NCBI RefSeq assembly: GCF_003231285.1
Contig: NZ_QKNS01000002.1
Coordinates: forward strand, 434,001-498,000
DNA length: 64,000 nucleotides
Reading direction: 5' to 3'
From: Hymenobacter sediminis
GTDB taxonomy: Bacteria > Bacteroidota > Bacteroidia > Cytophagales > Hymenobacteraceae
The notes beneath the pieces are model-generated. The model saw nothing but the letters and a program-made list of their open reading frames with translations, was not told the origin of the DNA and ran no database searches. Shown here piece after piece: positions 27,639 to 35,467 of this stretch. How positions within the stretch are numbered: position 1 is the first letter of the stretch; the number at the start of each line of letters is the position of its first letter. The position numbers and the translations under genes are program-made.

Positions 27639-28046
27639 ATGGCAACTTTTTTTCTCTCGCCCTGGTCGGCCCGGCTGCTCAGCGTCCTGCGTATCGTTTC
27701 AGGGCTTTTGATGCTGTTCCACGGAAGTCAGAAGCTATTTAACTGGCCGCCCTCCGACCACGGTGGCGGCGCCACTGGGCTGATGCTGGTAGCTGGTATT
27801 CTGGAATTTGGTGGTGGCCTACTGTTACTGATCGGGCTGTTCACGCGCCCAGTGGCATTTATTCTGTCGGGCCTGATGGCGGTGGCTTACTTCATGGCCC
27901 ACGCGCCCCAGCACGCGCTGCCCATTGTGAACCAGGGTGAGCTGGCTGTGCTGTACTGTTTTGTCTATCTATACCTGTCGGCTGCCGGGCCTGGCCCCTG
28001 GAGCCTGGATGCGGCCCGCAACCGGAGCGTAGGGCCAGTAGCGTAA
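27639..28046 (+). CDS. DoxX family membrane protein
   Basis: A 135-residue protein with four membrane segments. RIVSGLLMLFHGSQKLFNWP (about 17-36) carries the hallmark FHGxQKL of the DoxX/SURF4-like family, and LEFGGGLLLLIGLFTRPVA near 57 is also typical. DoxX proteins are small quinone- or thiosulfate-linked membrane subunits in some organisms, but most are uncharacterised. It converges with the small gene at 28174 across a long hairpin. Confidence 0.88.
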   Translation: MATFFLSPWSARLLSVLRIVSGLLMLFHGSQKLFNWPPSDHGGGATGLMLVAGILEFGGGLLLLIGLFTRPVAFILSGLMAVAYFMAHAPQHALPIVNQGELAVLYCFVYLYLSAAGPGPWSLDAARNRSVGPVA

Positions 28047-28079
28047 GCAGGAGCCTACGCCCTCAACTACCGGTAAACG

Positions 28080-28153
28080 GAACGAGCCGGCGCCAACGGA
28101 AATCTAAAGAGTCAGTAAATGCCTCCTTAGATTTCATTGGCGCCGGCTCGTTC
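28080..28153. repeat. Long hairpin between doxX and the convergent 68-aa gene
   Basis: GAACGAGCCGGCGCCAA (28080-28096) pairs perfectly with TTGGCGCCGGCTCGTTC (28137-28153), continued by GAAATCTAA (28099-28107) and TTAGATTTC (28127-28135) after a small internal mismatch. No T-tract follows, so it is not a classic terminator. It lies in the gap between two convergent stops. Confidence 0.8.
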
Positions 28154-28173
28154 GGTTTGCTGCCTTTTCCGAG

Positions 28174-28380
28174 CTAGTCGCGCACTTTCAGGCTATCGGG
28201 CACGGGGCCACGGGTAGCTTGCACCAACTGGTTCTGGAGCTGGAAGTTGACCTGCTCGCAGTCGTTGAAGCGTTTCTGCGCCATTTCCAGGGCGGTTTCC
28301 GTGTTGCGCAGGCGCTGGTAAAGGAAAAGGATAAGACCCAGAGCAATAATCAGGGCCGCCAGAGGCAGGACTTTATTCAT
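28174..28380 (-). CDS. Small single-span membrane protein (68 aa)
   Basis: Residues 4-21 form one transmembrane helix (LPLAALIIALGLILFLYQ), followed by a charged, Gln-rich helix (RNTETALEMAQKRFNDCEQV) with coiled-coil character. The topology resembles short bitopic scaffold proteins such as FtsB/FtsL-like ones, but without sequence evidence for that role. Codon use is normal. A bidirectional terminator lies about 75 nt upstream of its start, so it has its own promoter or none visible. Confidence 0.65.
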   Translation of the reverse strand: MNKVLPLAALIIALGLILFLYQRLRNTETALEMAQKRFNDCEQVNFQLQNQLVQATRGPVPDSLKVRD

Positions 28381-28455
28381 ATAACGGGAAATTCAAAAAG
28401 GGGCCAGTAGAAAAGGATCCGGCCAATCCACAAAAATAGGACATCCAACCCAACC

Positions 28456-28490
28456 AAAAGGCCCTGCCGTGACTACGACAGGGCCTTTTT
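28456..28490. terminator. Terminator downstream of the E2 gene
   Basis: AAAAGGCCCTG (28456-28466) pairs with CAGGGCCTTTT (28479-28489). It lies 30 nt past the E2 stop (minus strand) and has A/T tracts on both sides. Confidence 0.82.
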
Positions 28491-28519
28491 CATACTCACC
28501 AGGCGCTAAGTGCCAAGCA

Positions 28520-29917
28520 CTAAATGGTGGTGTTCGGGTCGAACTGCTCCAGATAGTCGGCCACGCGACGCACAAACATGCCGCCCAGCGAGCCATCCAC
28601 CACGCGGTGGTCGTAGGAGTGGGAGAGGAACATGAAGTGACGCACGCCAATCAAATCACCCTGGGGCGTTTCGATAACGGCGGGCTTCTTTTTGATGGCG
28701 CCCACAGCCATGATGGCCACTTGAGGCTGCATGATGATAGGGGTGCCCATCACGTTGCCGAAGGAGCCTACGTTGGACACGGTGTAGGTGCCGCCTTCCA
28801 GATCCTCAGGCTTCAGCTTATTAGCCCGGGCCCGATTGGCGAGGTCGTTTACGCGCTTGCTCAGGCCATTGAGGTTGAGCTGGTCGGCGTTGTGAATAAC
28901 CGGCACAATGAGGTTGCCGGAGGGTAGGGCCACGGCCACGCCCACATTGATGTCACGCTTCTTGATGATGTAGTCGCCTTCTACCGATACGTTGATGTTC
29001 GGGAAGTCTTGGATGGCGCGGGCAATAGCCTGAATAAAGATGGGCGTAAAGGTCAGGTTTTCGCCTTCGCGCTTCTTGTAGGCATCCTTGTGCTTGTTGC
29101 GCCAGTTTACGATGTCGGTCACGTCGGCTTCTACGAAGGACGTAACGTGGGGCGAAACCCGCTTGGAGTCCACCATGCGCTGGGCAATCATCTTGCGCAT
29201 GCGGTCCATTTCAATCAGCTCCTGGTTGCCGCTGATGGAAGGTACTGCTTTAACTGCTGGGGCTGCCTGCGGAGCAGGGTTGGCGGCTGGTTGGGGGGTA
29301 GGAGCCGCCGGGGCCTGCGGAGCCGGAGCTGCAGCCTGGGGCTGAGCGGCAGGAGCCGGGGTAGGAGCTTGCGGAGCCAAGGGCTTCTTACCAGCAGCTA
29401 CGTAGTCCAGAATGTCCTTTTTCGTAACCCGGCCTTCGCTGCCGGTACCGGGTAGGGATTCCAGATCGGTCATCGAAATGCCTTCTTCGCGGGCAATGCT
29501 CAGCACCAGCGGCGAGTAGAAACGTCCGGCCTGGGGCTGGGCTGATACAGCTTGTGCGGCGTTCGTCTGGCTGGTCTCGGGAACAAATGGCACTTCGGCA
29601 GCGGGCTTTTCAGCACCGTTGGCAGATGGAGCCGGAATTTCAGCGGAAGCAGCGGGAGCGGCTGCGCTAGCGCTGGCATCAGTTTCAATAATGGCAATGG
29701 GCGCGCCCACGGCTACTACTTGGCCTTCCTGCACCAAAATTTCCTGCAGGACACCGGCGTGGAGGGCCGGAACTTCGGTGTCTACTTTATCGGTGGCTAC
29801 TTCCAGCACCGATTCATCCTGTTCGATGGAGTCGCCTACTTGTTTGAGCCATTTCAGGACGGTGCCTTCCATGATGGATTCGCCCATCTTGGGCATCGTC
29901 ATTTCCACTCGTGCCAT
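28520..29917 (-). CDS. Dihydrolipoamide acyltransferase (E2 of a 2-oxo acid dehydrogenase complex)
   Basis: The 465-residue protein has one lipoyl domain (1-78) with the lipoylated Lys44 in EVATDKVDTEVP, an E3/E1-binding domain (about 148-185; REEGISMTDLESLPGTGSEG), Ala/Pro-rich linkers, and the catalytic acyltransferase core (about 245-465) with the active-site motif HSYDHRVVDG near the C-terminus. It passes acyl groups to CoA in the pyruvate or branched-chain dehydrogenase complex; which one cannot be told here, since no E1 gene is adjacent. The start at 29917 (MARVEMTMPKMGESIMEG) is preferred to a longer frame because all relatives start at the lipoyl domain and a promoter box lies 48 nt upstream. 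Confidence 0.92.
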   Translation of the reverse strand: MARVEMTMPKMGESIMEGTVLKWLKQVGDSIEQDESVLEVATDKVDTEVPALHAGVLQEILVQEGQVVAVGAPIAIIETDASASAAAPAASAEIPAPSANGAEKPAAEVPFVPETSQTNAAQAVSAQPQAGRFYSPLVLSIAREEGISMTDLESLPGTGSEGRVTKKDILDYVAAGKKPLAPQAPTPAPAAQPQAAAPAPQAPAAPTPQPAANPAPQAAPAVKAVPSISGNQELIEMDRMRKMIAQRMVDSKRVSPHVTSFVEADVTDIVNWRNKHKDAYKKREGENLTFTPIFIQAIARAIQDFPNINVSVEGDYIIKKRDINVGVAVALPSGNLIVPVIHNADQLNLNGLSKRVNDLANRARANKLKPEDLEGGTYTVSNVGSFGNVMGTPIIMQPQVAIMAVGAIKKKPAVIETPQGDLIGVRHFMFLSHSYDHRVVDGSLGGMFVRRVADYLEQFDPNTTI

Positions 29918-29964
29918 GCGGTTGGGGGTAGTTAGGAAAAAAGGGTGGGGTGGGTTTCGAGCCT

Positions 29965-29972
29965 CAAAGGTA
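29965..29972 (-). promoter_or_regulatory. -7 promoter box for the E2 gene
   Basis: The minus strand reads TACCTTTG, matching TAnnTTTG, 47 nt upstream of the E2 ATG and inside the longer open frame, which argues against a start upstream of it. Confidence 0.5.
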
Positions 29973-30079
29973 AGTGAAATGGTGAGGCCGCGAAAAAGGG
30001 AAACGGAGAGATGGTGAAATGGTGTGTTTTTCGTTTTAGCGAGGCTGCCGGCGCGGTTTACGCCTCTACTCACCTTTCA

Positions 30080-31330
30080 CTACTTCACCACTTCCAGCCG
30101 CAGCAGGTTGAGCGCCATAGTTGTTGTGTACTCCAGGTTAAGCTGGCGGCCGCGGTTAAAGCTGATTTGCCGCGTGACGGTTCGTTTCGCGTCGGCGTAG
30201 GCAATACAAACAGTGCCAACTGGCTTCTCAGGCGTGCCGCCGTCGGGGCCGGCTATGCCGCTGGTGGCCAGGGCCACATCTACCCCCAACTGGCGGCGCA
30301 ACCCCTCAGCCATTTCCGCTACCGTAGCTTCACTCACGGCACCATGGGCGGCCAGGGTTTCGGGCTTTACACCCAGCTCGCGCACCTTAATATCGTTGGC
30401 ATAGGCAATGACGCTGCCCTGATAGTAGCGCGAGCTGCCGGGAATGCTGGTGAGGCGGTGAGCCAGTAGGCCGCCCGTGCAGCTTTCGGCGGTGCCCACC
30501 GTGAGGCCGCGTGCTTGTAGCAGCTGCCCGACAGCTTCTTCCAGCTTTATTTCCCCGATGGCAAAAATATGCTCCCCGAGTAAGGAGCGCAGGGCCGGGA
30601 GCAGGGCTTCCATGCGGGCCCGGAGGTTGGGCTGGCCGTCGTCGTGGCCGGTGAGGCGCAGGCGCACGCCGCCAAGGTAGGGTAGGTAGGCCAGCTTCAC
30701 ATTGGGGGGTAGGGCGGCTTCCCAGCCCTCAATCTGCTGGGCCAGAAACGACTCGCCCAGGCCTACCGTCTGCACTACCACGTGCTCAATGGCGGGTGTC
30801 TGGAAATATTGCTGCAGGCGCGGCAGCACCTCGTTGCTCATCAGGTACTTCATTTCGTGCGGCACGCCGGGCATGCTCACGAACACGGTGCCCCGATCCT
30901 CAAACCACATGCCCGGCGCCGTGCCCACGGCATTGAACAGCACCTCACAGTTGGCCGGCACCTGGGCCTGCAGGCGGTTTACTTCCAGCATGGGGCGGTT
31001 AAAGCGCTTGAAAAAGCCTTCTACATGCTCCAGCGTTGGTTGGTGCATCACCAGTTCGGCACCAAAGTAGCGGGCCAGCACATGCTTGGTCAGGTCGTCC
31101 TTGGTGGGGCCCAGGCCACCTGTCATCAGGACCACCTGGGCCCGCTGCCGGGCTTGGTCCAGCGTCGCCACAATTTCATCGGCGCGGTCCGAAACGCTGG
31201 TAATCTGACGAACCCGCAGGCCTAGCTTGCCCAGCTCCTGACCCATGAAGGCCGAATTCGTGTCAATGACTTGCCCATAGAGCAACTCGTCGCCAATTGT
31301 CATGATTTCAACGTCGGGAATGATAGGCAT
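30080..31330 (-). CDS. cinA: CinA family protein (NMN amidohydrolase / ADP-ribose pyrophosphatase type)
   Basis: The 416-residue protein has the full two-domain form: an N-terminal MoCF/COG1058 domain (1-170; EIMTIGDELLYGQVIDTNSA, then VLMTGGLGPTKDDLTKH) and a C-terminal CinA domain (about 255-416; TVGTAESCTGGLLAHRLTSI and ATSGIAGPDGGTPEKPVGTV). The C-terminal part of this family deamidates nicotinamide mononucleotide in pyridine nucleotide salvage. It lies upstream of the E2 gene on the same strand, with 162 bp between and a separate promoter box for E2. Confidence 0.93.
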   Translation of the reverse strand: MPIIPDVEIMTIGDELLYGQVIDTNSAFMGQELGKLGLRVRQITSVSDRADEIVATLDQARQRAQVVLMTGGLGPTKDDLTKHVLARYFGAELVMHQPTLEHVEGFFKRFNRPMLEVNRLQAQVPANCEVLFNAVGTAPGMWFEDRGTVFVSMPGVPHEMKYLMSNEVLPRLQQYFQTPAIEHVVVQTVGLGESFLAQQIEGWEAALPPNVKLAYLPYLGGVRLRLTGHDDGQPNLRARMEALLPALRSLLGEHIFAIGEIKLEEAVGQLLQARGLTVGTAESCTGGLLAHRLTSIPGSSRYYQGSVIAYANDIKVRELGVKPETLAAHGAVSEATVAEMAEGLRRQLGVDVALATSGIAGPDGGTPEKPVGTVCIAYADAKRTVTRQISFNRGRQLNLEYTTTMALNLLRLEVVK

Positions 31331-31430
31331 AGGAGGGGAGGTTAGGAGGAGTGCCGGATTTGACGCAATATTGGCGTCCCGTGGGCTTACAACGCCACAA
31401 CGGCCGTCTGGTTTTCACTCTTTTCGTTCT

Positions 31431-32234
31431 ATGACTCCCCTTCGTACCCTGGCCCTCGGCCTCACGCTCAGTTTGGCTACCGTGCAACTTGCCATGGCTC
31501 AGACCAAAACCACAGCGAAAAAGACCACCACGACCACTAAAAAAACGACGGCCGCCCCCGCTAAAAAGACGACTACGGTTAAAACAACAACTAAAGTTAC
31601 TACTCCCGCCGTAGCCGTGAAGGCCCCGCTTACCGCTGAGGAAGCTAGCAGCGGCCTGCGCGAAGCCCTGACTCAGGGCGTAACTCGCGCCGTGGCCCAG
31701 GCCGGCGAAACCGACGGCTTCAATGCCAACGCCGACATCCGCATACCGTTTCCACCGGAAGCCGAACTGGTGGCCTCTACCCTGCGCAAGCTGCGCGCGG
31801 GGGCCTTGGTCGATAAATTTGAGGTAGCCATGAACCGGGCGGCCGAAACCGCCGCCACGCAAGCCAAACCCATTTTCCTGAATGCGGTGCAGAACCTGAG
31901 CCTGCAGGATGCGTTGTCGTTGGCAACCAGCAAAGAGGCAGATGCCGCCACAACGCTGCTCTACGAAAAAACGGCCGCTGATCTGCGCACGGCCTTCCAG
32001 CCCACGGTGCAGCAGTCCTTGGAGCAAACCGGGGCCACCAAGCTCTACGCCGAAATGGTAGCCCGCTACAACAAGATTCCGCTGGTGACGCCCCTGAACC
32101 CCCAGCTGGTGCCCTACGCCACCGAAAAGACGGTGGATGGGCTGTTCGCGCTGATTGCTGTTGAAGAAGGCCGCATCCGTCAGAACCCCGCCGGCCAAAC
32201 TAGCGCCCTGCTAAAGCGGGTGTTTGGTAAATAG
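31431..32234 (+). CDS. DUF4197 family exported protein, copy 1
   Basis: A 267-residue secreted protein. Signal peptide 1-22 (VQLAMAQ), then a low-complexity Lys/Thr stretch (about 23-60; KKTTTTTKKTTAAPAKKTTT), then the DUF4197 domain (about 65-267) with IRIPFPPEAELVASTLR and RYNKIPLVTPL motifs and a C-terminal LLKRVFGK. The region upstream in frame up to 31302 overlaps cinA and lacks a signal peptide, so the ATG at 31431 is used. The neighbour at 32393 is a clear paralogue without the Lys/Thr stretch. DUF4197 proteins are predicted periplasmic; function unknown. Confidence 0.85.
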   Translation: MTPLRTLALGLTLSLATVQLAMAQTKTTAKKTTTTTKKTTAAPAKKTTTVKTTTKVTTPAVAVKAPLTAEEASSGLREALTQGVTRAVAQAGETDGFNANADIRIPFPPEAELVASTLRKLRAGALVDKFEVAMNRAAETAATQAKPIFLNAVQNLSLQDALSLATSKEADAATTLLYEKTAADLRTAFQPTVQQSLEQTGATKLYAEMVARYNKIPLVTPLNPQLVPYATEKTVDGLFALIAVEEGRIRQNPAGQTSALLKRVFGK

Positions 32235-32333
32235 GTGATACAAGTGATGAGGTAAGTAGTGACAACAGGTAAACGGTAACGGGTTATGTAGCTCTACTTA
32301 CCTGTCACTATTCACCTCATCACTTGTATCACC
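32234..32333. repeat. Long inverted repeat between the two DUF4197 genes
   Basis: GGTGATACAAGTGATGAGGT (32234-32253) pairs perfectly with ACCTCATCACTTGTATCACC (32314-32333), and the stem continues with mismatches (AAGTAGTGACA facing TGTCACTATTC). The element starts on the last base of the stop codon of copy 1 and ends 60 bp before copy 2. Confidence 0.85.
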
Positions 32334-32392
32334 TCAAACTTGGTCCGGTTTCTGCCAAGTGCTGCTCAGCATCTGACTGCTCTTTTGACGCT

Positions 32393-33148
32393 ATGAACTA
32401 CCGCCGTTTTCTTACCCTGCCTGCCCTCTTGCTGGGCCTGAATATTGCCGCCTCGGCTCAGCTTCGGCTGCCCAAGCTGGGCGACATCCTCAAAACGACT
32501 ATTCCGGCGCCTACTACTTCTAAAGCTGGTAGCACGGGCAATATCACCCAGGATGAAGCCGCTCGCGGCCTCAAGGAAGCTCTAACCCAAGGCATCAGCA
32601 AAGGTGCCGATCAGGCCTCCAAGCAGGATGGCTTTTACCTCAACAAGCTCATCCGGATTCCTTTCCCGCCCGATGCCCAGCGAGTGGCTACTACGCTCCG
32701 TTCCATTGGCTTGGGTAGCCAGGTTGATAAGTTTGAACTGACCCTGAACCGCGGGGCCGAAGACGCCGCCAAGAGCGCCAAGCCTATCTTTCTGTCGGCC
32801 ATCAAAAGCCTTACGTTTAAGGACGTGTGGGGCATCCTGACCGGGGAGAAGAACGCCGCTACCAACTACCTCAAGCGTACTACCACGGATCAGCTCACCT
32901 CAGCATTCAAGCCCATTGTGCAGAAGAGCCTCGACCAAGTAGGTGCCACCCGCTACTACACCGACCTGACAACCCGCTACAACCGCATTCCGCTGGTAAG
33001 GCCCGTACAAACCGACCTAAACCAGTACGCTACCGGCAAGGCCATCGACGGATTATTCACACTTATTGCCCAGGAAGAAGCCAACATTCGGGAAAACCCG
33101 GTGGCCCGTGGCACGGAGCTGCTCAAGCGGGTATTTGGCCGGAGCTAA
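32393..33148 (+). CDS. DUF4197 family exported protein, copy 2
   Basis: A 251-residue secreted protein with signal peptide 1-22 (NIAASAQ) and the same DUF4197 core as copy 1: IRIPFPPDAQRVATTLR, VDKFELTLNRGAEDAA, RYNRIPLVRPV and the C-terminal ELLKRVFGRS. By eye about half of the positions in the domain are identical between copies, so they arose by tandem duplication long ago. The ATG at 32393 is chosen because it begins the signal peptide. Followed by a strong terminator. Function unknown. Confidence 0.85.
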   Translation: MNYRRFLTLPALLLGLNIAASAQLRLPKLGDILKTTIPAPTTSKAGSTGNITQDEAARGLKEALTQGISKGADQASKQDGFYLNKLIRIPFPPDAQRVATTLRSIGLGSQVDKFELTLNRGAEDAAKSAKPIFLSAIKSLTFKDVWGILTGEKNAATNYLKRTTTDQLTSAFKPIVQKSLDQVGATRYYTDLTTRYNRIPLVRPVQTDLNQYATGKAIDGLFTLIAQEEANIRENPVARGTELLKRVFGRS

Positions 33149-33175
33149 GACCTGAAAGTGCTACCCCCTTGTAAA

Positions 33176-33212
33176 CAAAAAAGCCCCGCCGGATGCACCA
33201 GCGGGGCTTTTC
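33176..33212. terminator. Terminator between DUF4197 copy 2 and the acidic protein gene
   Basis: AAAAAAGCCCCGC (33176-33188) pairs with GCGGGGCTTTTC (33200-33212). It serves convergent genes on both sides. Confidence 0.82.
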
Positions 33213-33228
33213 TTGTGAGGCTCACCGA

Positions 33229-33588
33229 TTAATAGTCGTCGTAGTCGGAGTTGCGGCGGCTGTTGCGGGAGCTGCCGGAGCTGCCATATTCGTCGTTCTC
33301 GTCGTCGGAGAAGTCGTCATCGTCCAGGTCGTCGAGGGAGCTGAAACCGTTGCTACCCTCGGGGTCTTCGGTGGCTTCGGCGGTAGCAAACTCGTCTTCG
33401 GTCATGCTGGCCAGGTCTAGCGCTTCATCGTGCGAAGAGCCCGTGTCGCGCCACATCAGGTAGTCGGCGTACTTAGCAGAAAGCTGATCTTCGGGGTTAC
33501 CGCGCGTTTTGCTGCCGCCAGAGGTGGCAAAATCATCTAGCTCGTCATCATCGAAGAGGTCGTCGTCGAGGTCGTCGTGTTGTCTCAT
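33229..33588 (-). CDS. Highly acidic small protein (119 aa)
   Basis: No family recognised. The N-terminus is a run of Asp (DDLDDDLFDDDELDDFATSG), the middle is a short helical segment (KYADYLMWRDTGSSHDEALD), and the C-terminal third is Ser/Asp/Asn-rich, ending with SSRNSRRNSDYDDY. Likely intrinsically disordered. GC-rich codons and a clean frame in a Bacteroidota context support it as real. It is the last gene of the leftward lipid A block, 243 bp after the ABC gene, so coexpression is uncertain. Confidence 0.7.
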   Translation of the reverse strand: MRQHDDLDDDLFDDDELDDFATSGGSKTRGNPEDQLSAKYADYLMWRDTGSSHDEALDLASMTEDEFATAEATEDPEGSNGFSSLDDLDDDDFSDDENDEYGSSGSSRNSRRNSDYDDY

Positions 33589-33831
33589 GTCCTTGCTAGG
33601 GGCAATAAGGGTGAAAAATTCGAAGGAAAAGGCTGCCGCGCTTCAGATGCGAAGATACGTGGGGAATGGATGTGAAGGTTGTAGAAGTACAGCAGGGGTA
33701 GGGTCAAAAAACGGCTTATCCCGCAGCTTCAGGCACTTTCAACCCGAATATTTTTGTGAAGAGCGTTGGCTTGACCAGGTACAGCCATCTGCACCTAGTA
33801 CCAAAATACGCAGGCAACGTTAAAAATGCCG

Positions 33832-34464
33832 TTAGCGTGCAGCTTTCGCCCCAAAATCAGTAATCAGTACTTGCTGCTGGCAGAAGTCGTACTCCTCCGG
33901 CACGTTGCTTGACACCAGCACCGTCCGGCCCGCCAGGGTAGCCCGCACATGCTCCAGGTACCACTCCACGCCGGTCCGGTCGAGGTTCGTAGTTGGCTCA
34001 TCCAGCAGCAGCAGGGGGGTAGCAGCGTAGAGTGCCAGGGCCAGCTTGAGGCGCTGCTTCATACCAGAAGAAAAGTCCCGAATCAGCTTATGGCGCGACT
34101 TTTCCAGGTACATCAGCGAAATGAGCTGCTGGGTAGAAATGCCGGGCTTAAGCGGCTTGAACCGGGTATGAAACTGAATCTGCTCGGAAAGGGTGAGTTC
34201 CTCAATCAGCTCGAGGTAGGGAGCCGCGTAAGCCAGCAACGGCGGCACTTCCTCCACCGCTACGGACCGGCCCGCGTGTTCGTAGCTCAGCGTGCCGGTA
34301 GTAGGCAGAATCTGCCCGGACAAGGTGTTGAGCAGCGTACTCTTACCCGCGCCATTCGGGCCCAGGATGGCCGTAGCGGTACCCGAGTGAAATGTATGCG
34401 TCAGGTCCCGGAAAATCCATTCCCGGGCAAAGCGTTTGCCCAGCCCAGTGGCAGTAATCTGCAT
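33832..34464 (-). CDS. ABC transporter ATP-binding protein
   Basis: A 210-residue stand-alone nucleotide-binding subunit: Walker A GPNGAGKST (about 35-43), Q-loop region, signature SSGMKQRLKLALAL (about 132-145) and Walker B LLLLDEPTTNLD (about 150-161). It looks like the CcmA-type exporters with one separate membrane partner, but no permease gene is adjacent. Located directly downstream of lpxA behind a 22-bp perfect inverted repeat, which suggests cotranscription with the lipid A genes; a link to envelope export is inference. Confidence 0.88.
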   Translation of the reverse strand: MQITATGLGKRFAREWIFRDLTHTFHSGTATAILGPNGAGKSTLLNTLSGQILPTTGTLSYEHAGRSVAVEEVPPLLAYAAPYLELIEELTLSEQIQFHTRFKPLKPGISTQQLISLMYLEKSRHKLIRDFSSGMKQRLKLALALYAATPLLLLDEPTTNLDRTGVEWYLEHVRATLAGRTVLVSSNVPEEYDFCQQQVLITDFGAKAAR

Positions 34465-34481
34465 ATAGTAAAGCTTAGAAA

Positions 34482-34538
34482 GAAGAGCTTAGCGCTTAGA
34501 GAACTGCGCCTGGGCATTCTCTAAGCGCTAAGCTCTTC
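34482..34538. repeat. Perfect 22-bp inverted repeat between lpxA and the ABC gene
   Basis: The arms at 34482-34503 (start GAAGAGCTTAGCGC) and 34517-34538 (end GCGCTAAGCTCTTC) are exact complements around a 13-nt loop. No T-tract. The motif AGCTTAG occurs three times in the left half. Confidence 0.88.
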
Positions 34539-34555
34539 AGGTCTCACTTCTAATC

Positions 34556-35356
34556 TTATTCGCCGGAGTTGCTGCCGTTGCGGGAGTAGCCTTTGATGAC
34601 GCCCCGGCCCGAGTTGCGAATGAAGTTTACTACCTCGTCGCGCTCCGGCGAAGGCGCCAGCTCCAGCTCAATCTGATCAAGGGCGGCGGCGTTGTTCAAG
34701 CCGCTCAGGAACAACAGACGGTAGAGCTGCTGAATTTCGGCAATCTTCTGGTCGGAGAAGCCGCGGCGGCGCAGGCCAATGCTGTTGATGCCTACATAGG
34801 TTAGCGGCTCGCGCCCAGCTTTCACGAAGGGCGGTACATCCTTGCGGATCAGGGAGCCACCGGAAATCATGGCATGCTGCCCGATGTGCACGAACTGGTG
34901 AATGGCCGAGGAACCTCCTACAATAGCGTAGTCGCCAATTTCAACGTGGCCCGCTACCTGTACCGTGTTAGCCAGAATGCAGTTGTTGCCGATGACACAG
35001 TCGTGGGCTACGTGCACGTAGGCCATCAGCAGGCAGTTGGCCCCTACCACCGTTTTCAGCTTATCGACCGTGCCCCGGTTTACGGTCACGCACTCCCGGA
35101 TAACGGTGTTGTCGCCGATATGGACGGTCGTCTTCTCACCCGCAAACTTCAGGTCCTGGGGCTGAGCGGCAATAACGGCGCCGGGGAAAATCTTACAGTT
35201 CTTGCCGATACGAGCCCCAGCCATAATCGTGACGTTGGGCCCAATCCAGGTGCCTTCCCCGATTTCTACATCCTTATCGATGGTAGTGAAAGGCTCCACC
35301 ACCACGTTCTGGGCGATTTTGGCTTCGGGGTGAATATAGGCGAGCGGCTGGTTCAT
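34556..35356 (-). CDS. lpxA: UDP-N-acetylglucosamine acyltransferase
   Basis: The 266-residue enzyme adds the first 3-hydroxyacyl chain to UDP-GlcNAc, starting lipid A synthesis. Residues 1-180 are the left-handed beta-helix of hexapeptide repeats (EGTWIGPNVTIMAGARIGKN), the catalytic His is expected in MAYVHVAHDCVIGNN near 125, and SLIRKDVPPFVKAGREPLTY followed by NSIGLRRRGFS marks the switch to the helical C-terminal domain. Length is normal. It is the third lpx gene of the leftward block. Confidence 0.94.
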   Translation of the reverse strand: MNQPLAYIHPEAKIAQNVVVEPFTTIDKDVEIGEGTWIGPNVTIMAGARIGKNCKIFPGAVIAAQPQDLKFAGEKTTVHIGDNTVIRECVTVNRGTVDKLKTVVGANCLLMAYVHVAHDCVIGNNCILANTVQVAGHVEIGDYAIVGGSSAIHQFVHIGQHAMISGGSLIRKDVPPFVKAGREPLTYVGINSIGLRRRGFSDQKIAEIQQLYRLLFLSGLNNAAALDQIELELAPSPERDEVVNFIRNSGRGVIKGYSRNGSNSGE

Positions 35357-35365
35357 TCGATGGGT

Positions 35366-35462
35366 AATTAGTAATTAAGAATTAATAATTAAGAATTGCC
35401 TCAAGGACCCCAAAGCGGATGTCGTATGAGAATTATTCATTCCTAATTATTAATTACTAATT
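35366..35462. repeat. AT-rich inverted repeat, family copy A (AATTAGTAATTAAG)
   Basis: AATTAGTAATTAA (35366-35378) pairs exactly with TTAATTACTAATT (35450-35462), and the inner sequence continues with an imperfect stem. The same stem word, and a similar CTCATA-containing loop, occurs at 51806-51911. AT-rich against GC-rich surroundings. It fills the gap between lpxC-fabZ and lpxA. Confidence 0.85.
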
Positions 35463-35467
35463 CAGGA

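Noticed and set aside
29965..30097. Weak inverted similarity (GGTAAGTGAAATGGTGAGG versus a TCACCTTTCACTACTTCACC stretch) between E2 and cinA
   Set aside because: Several mismatches and shifted spacing; only the TACCTTTG promoter box there is supported.
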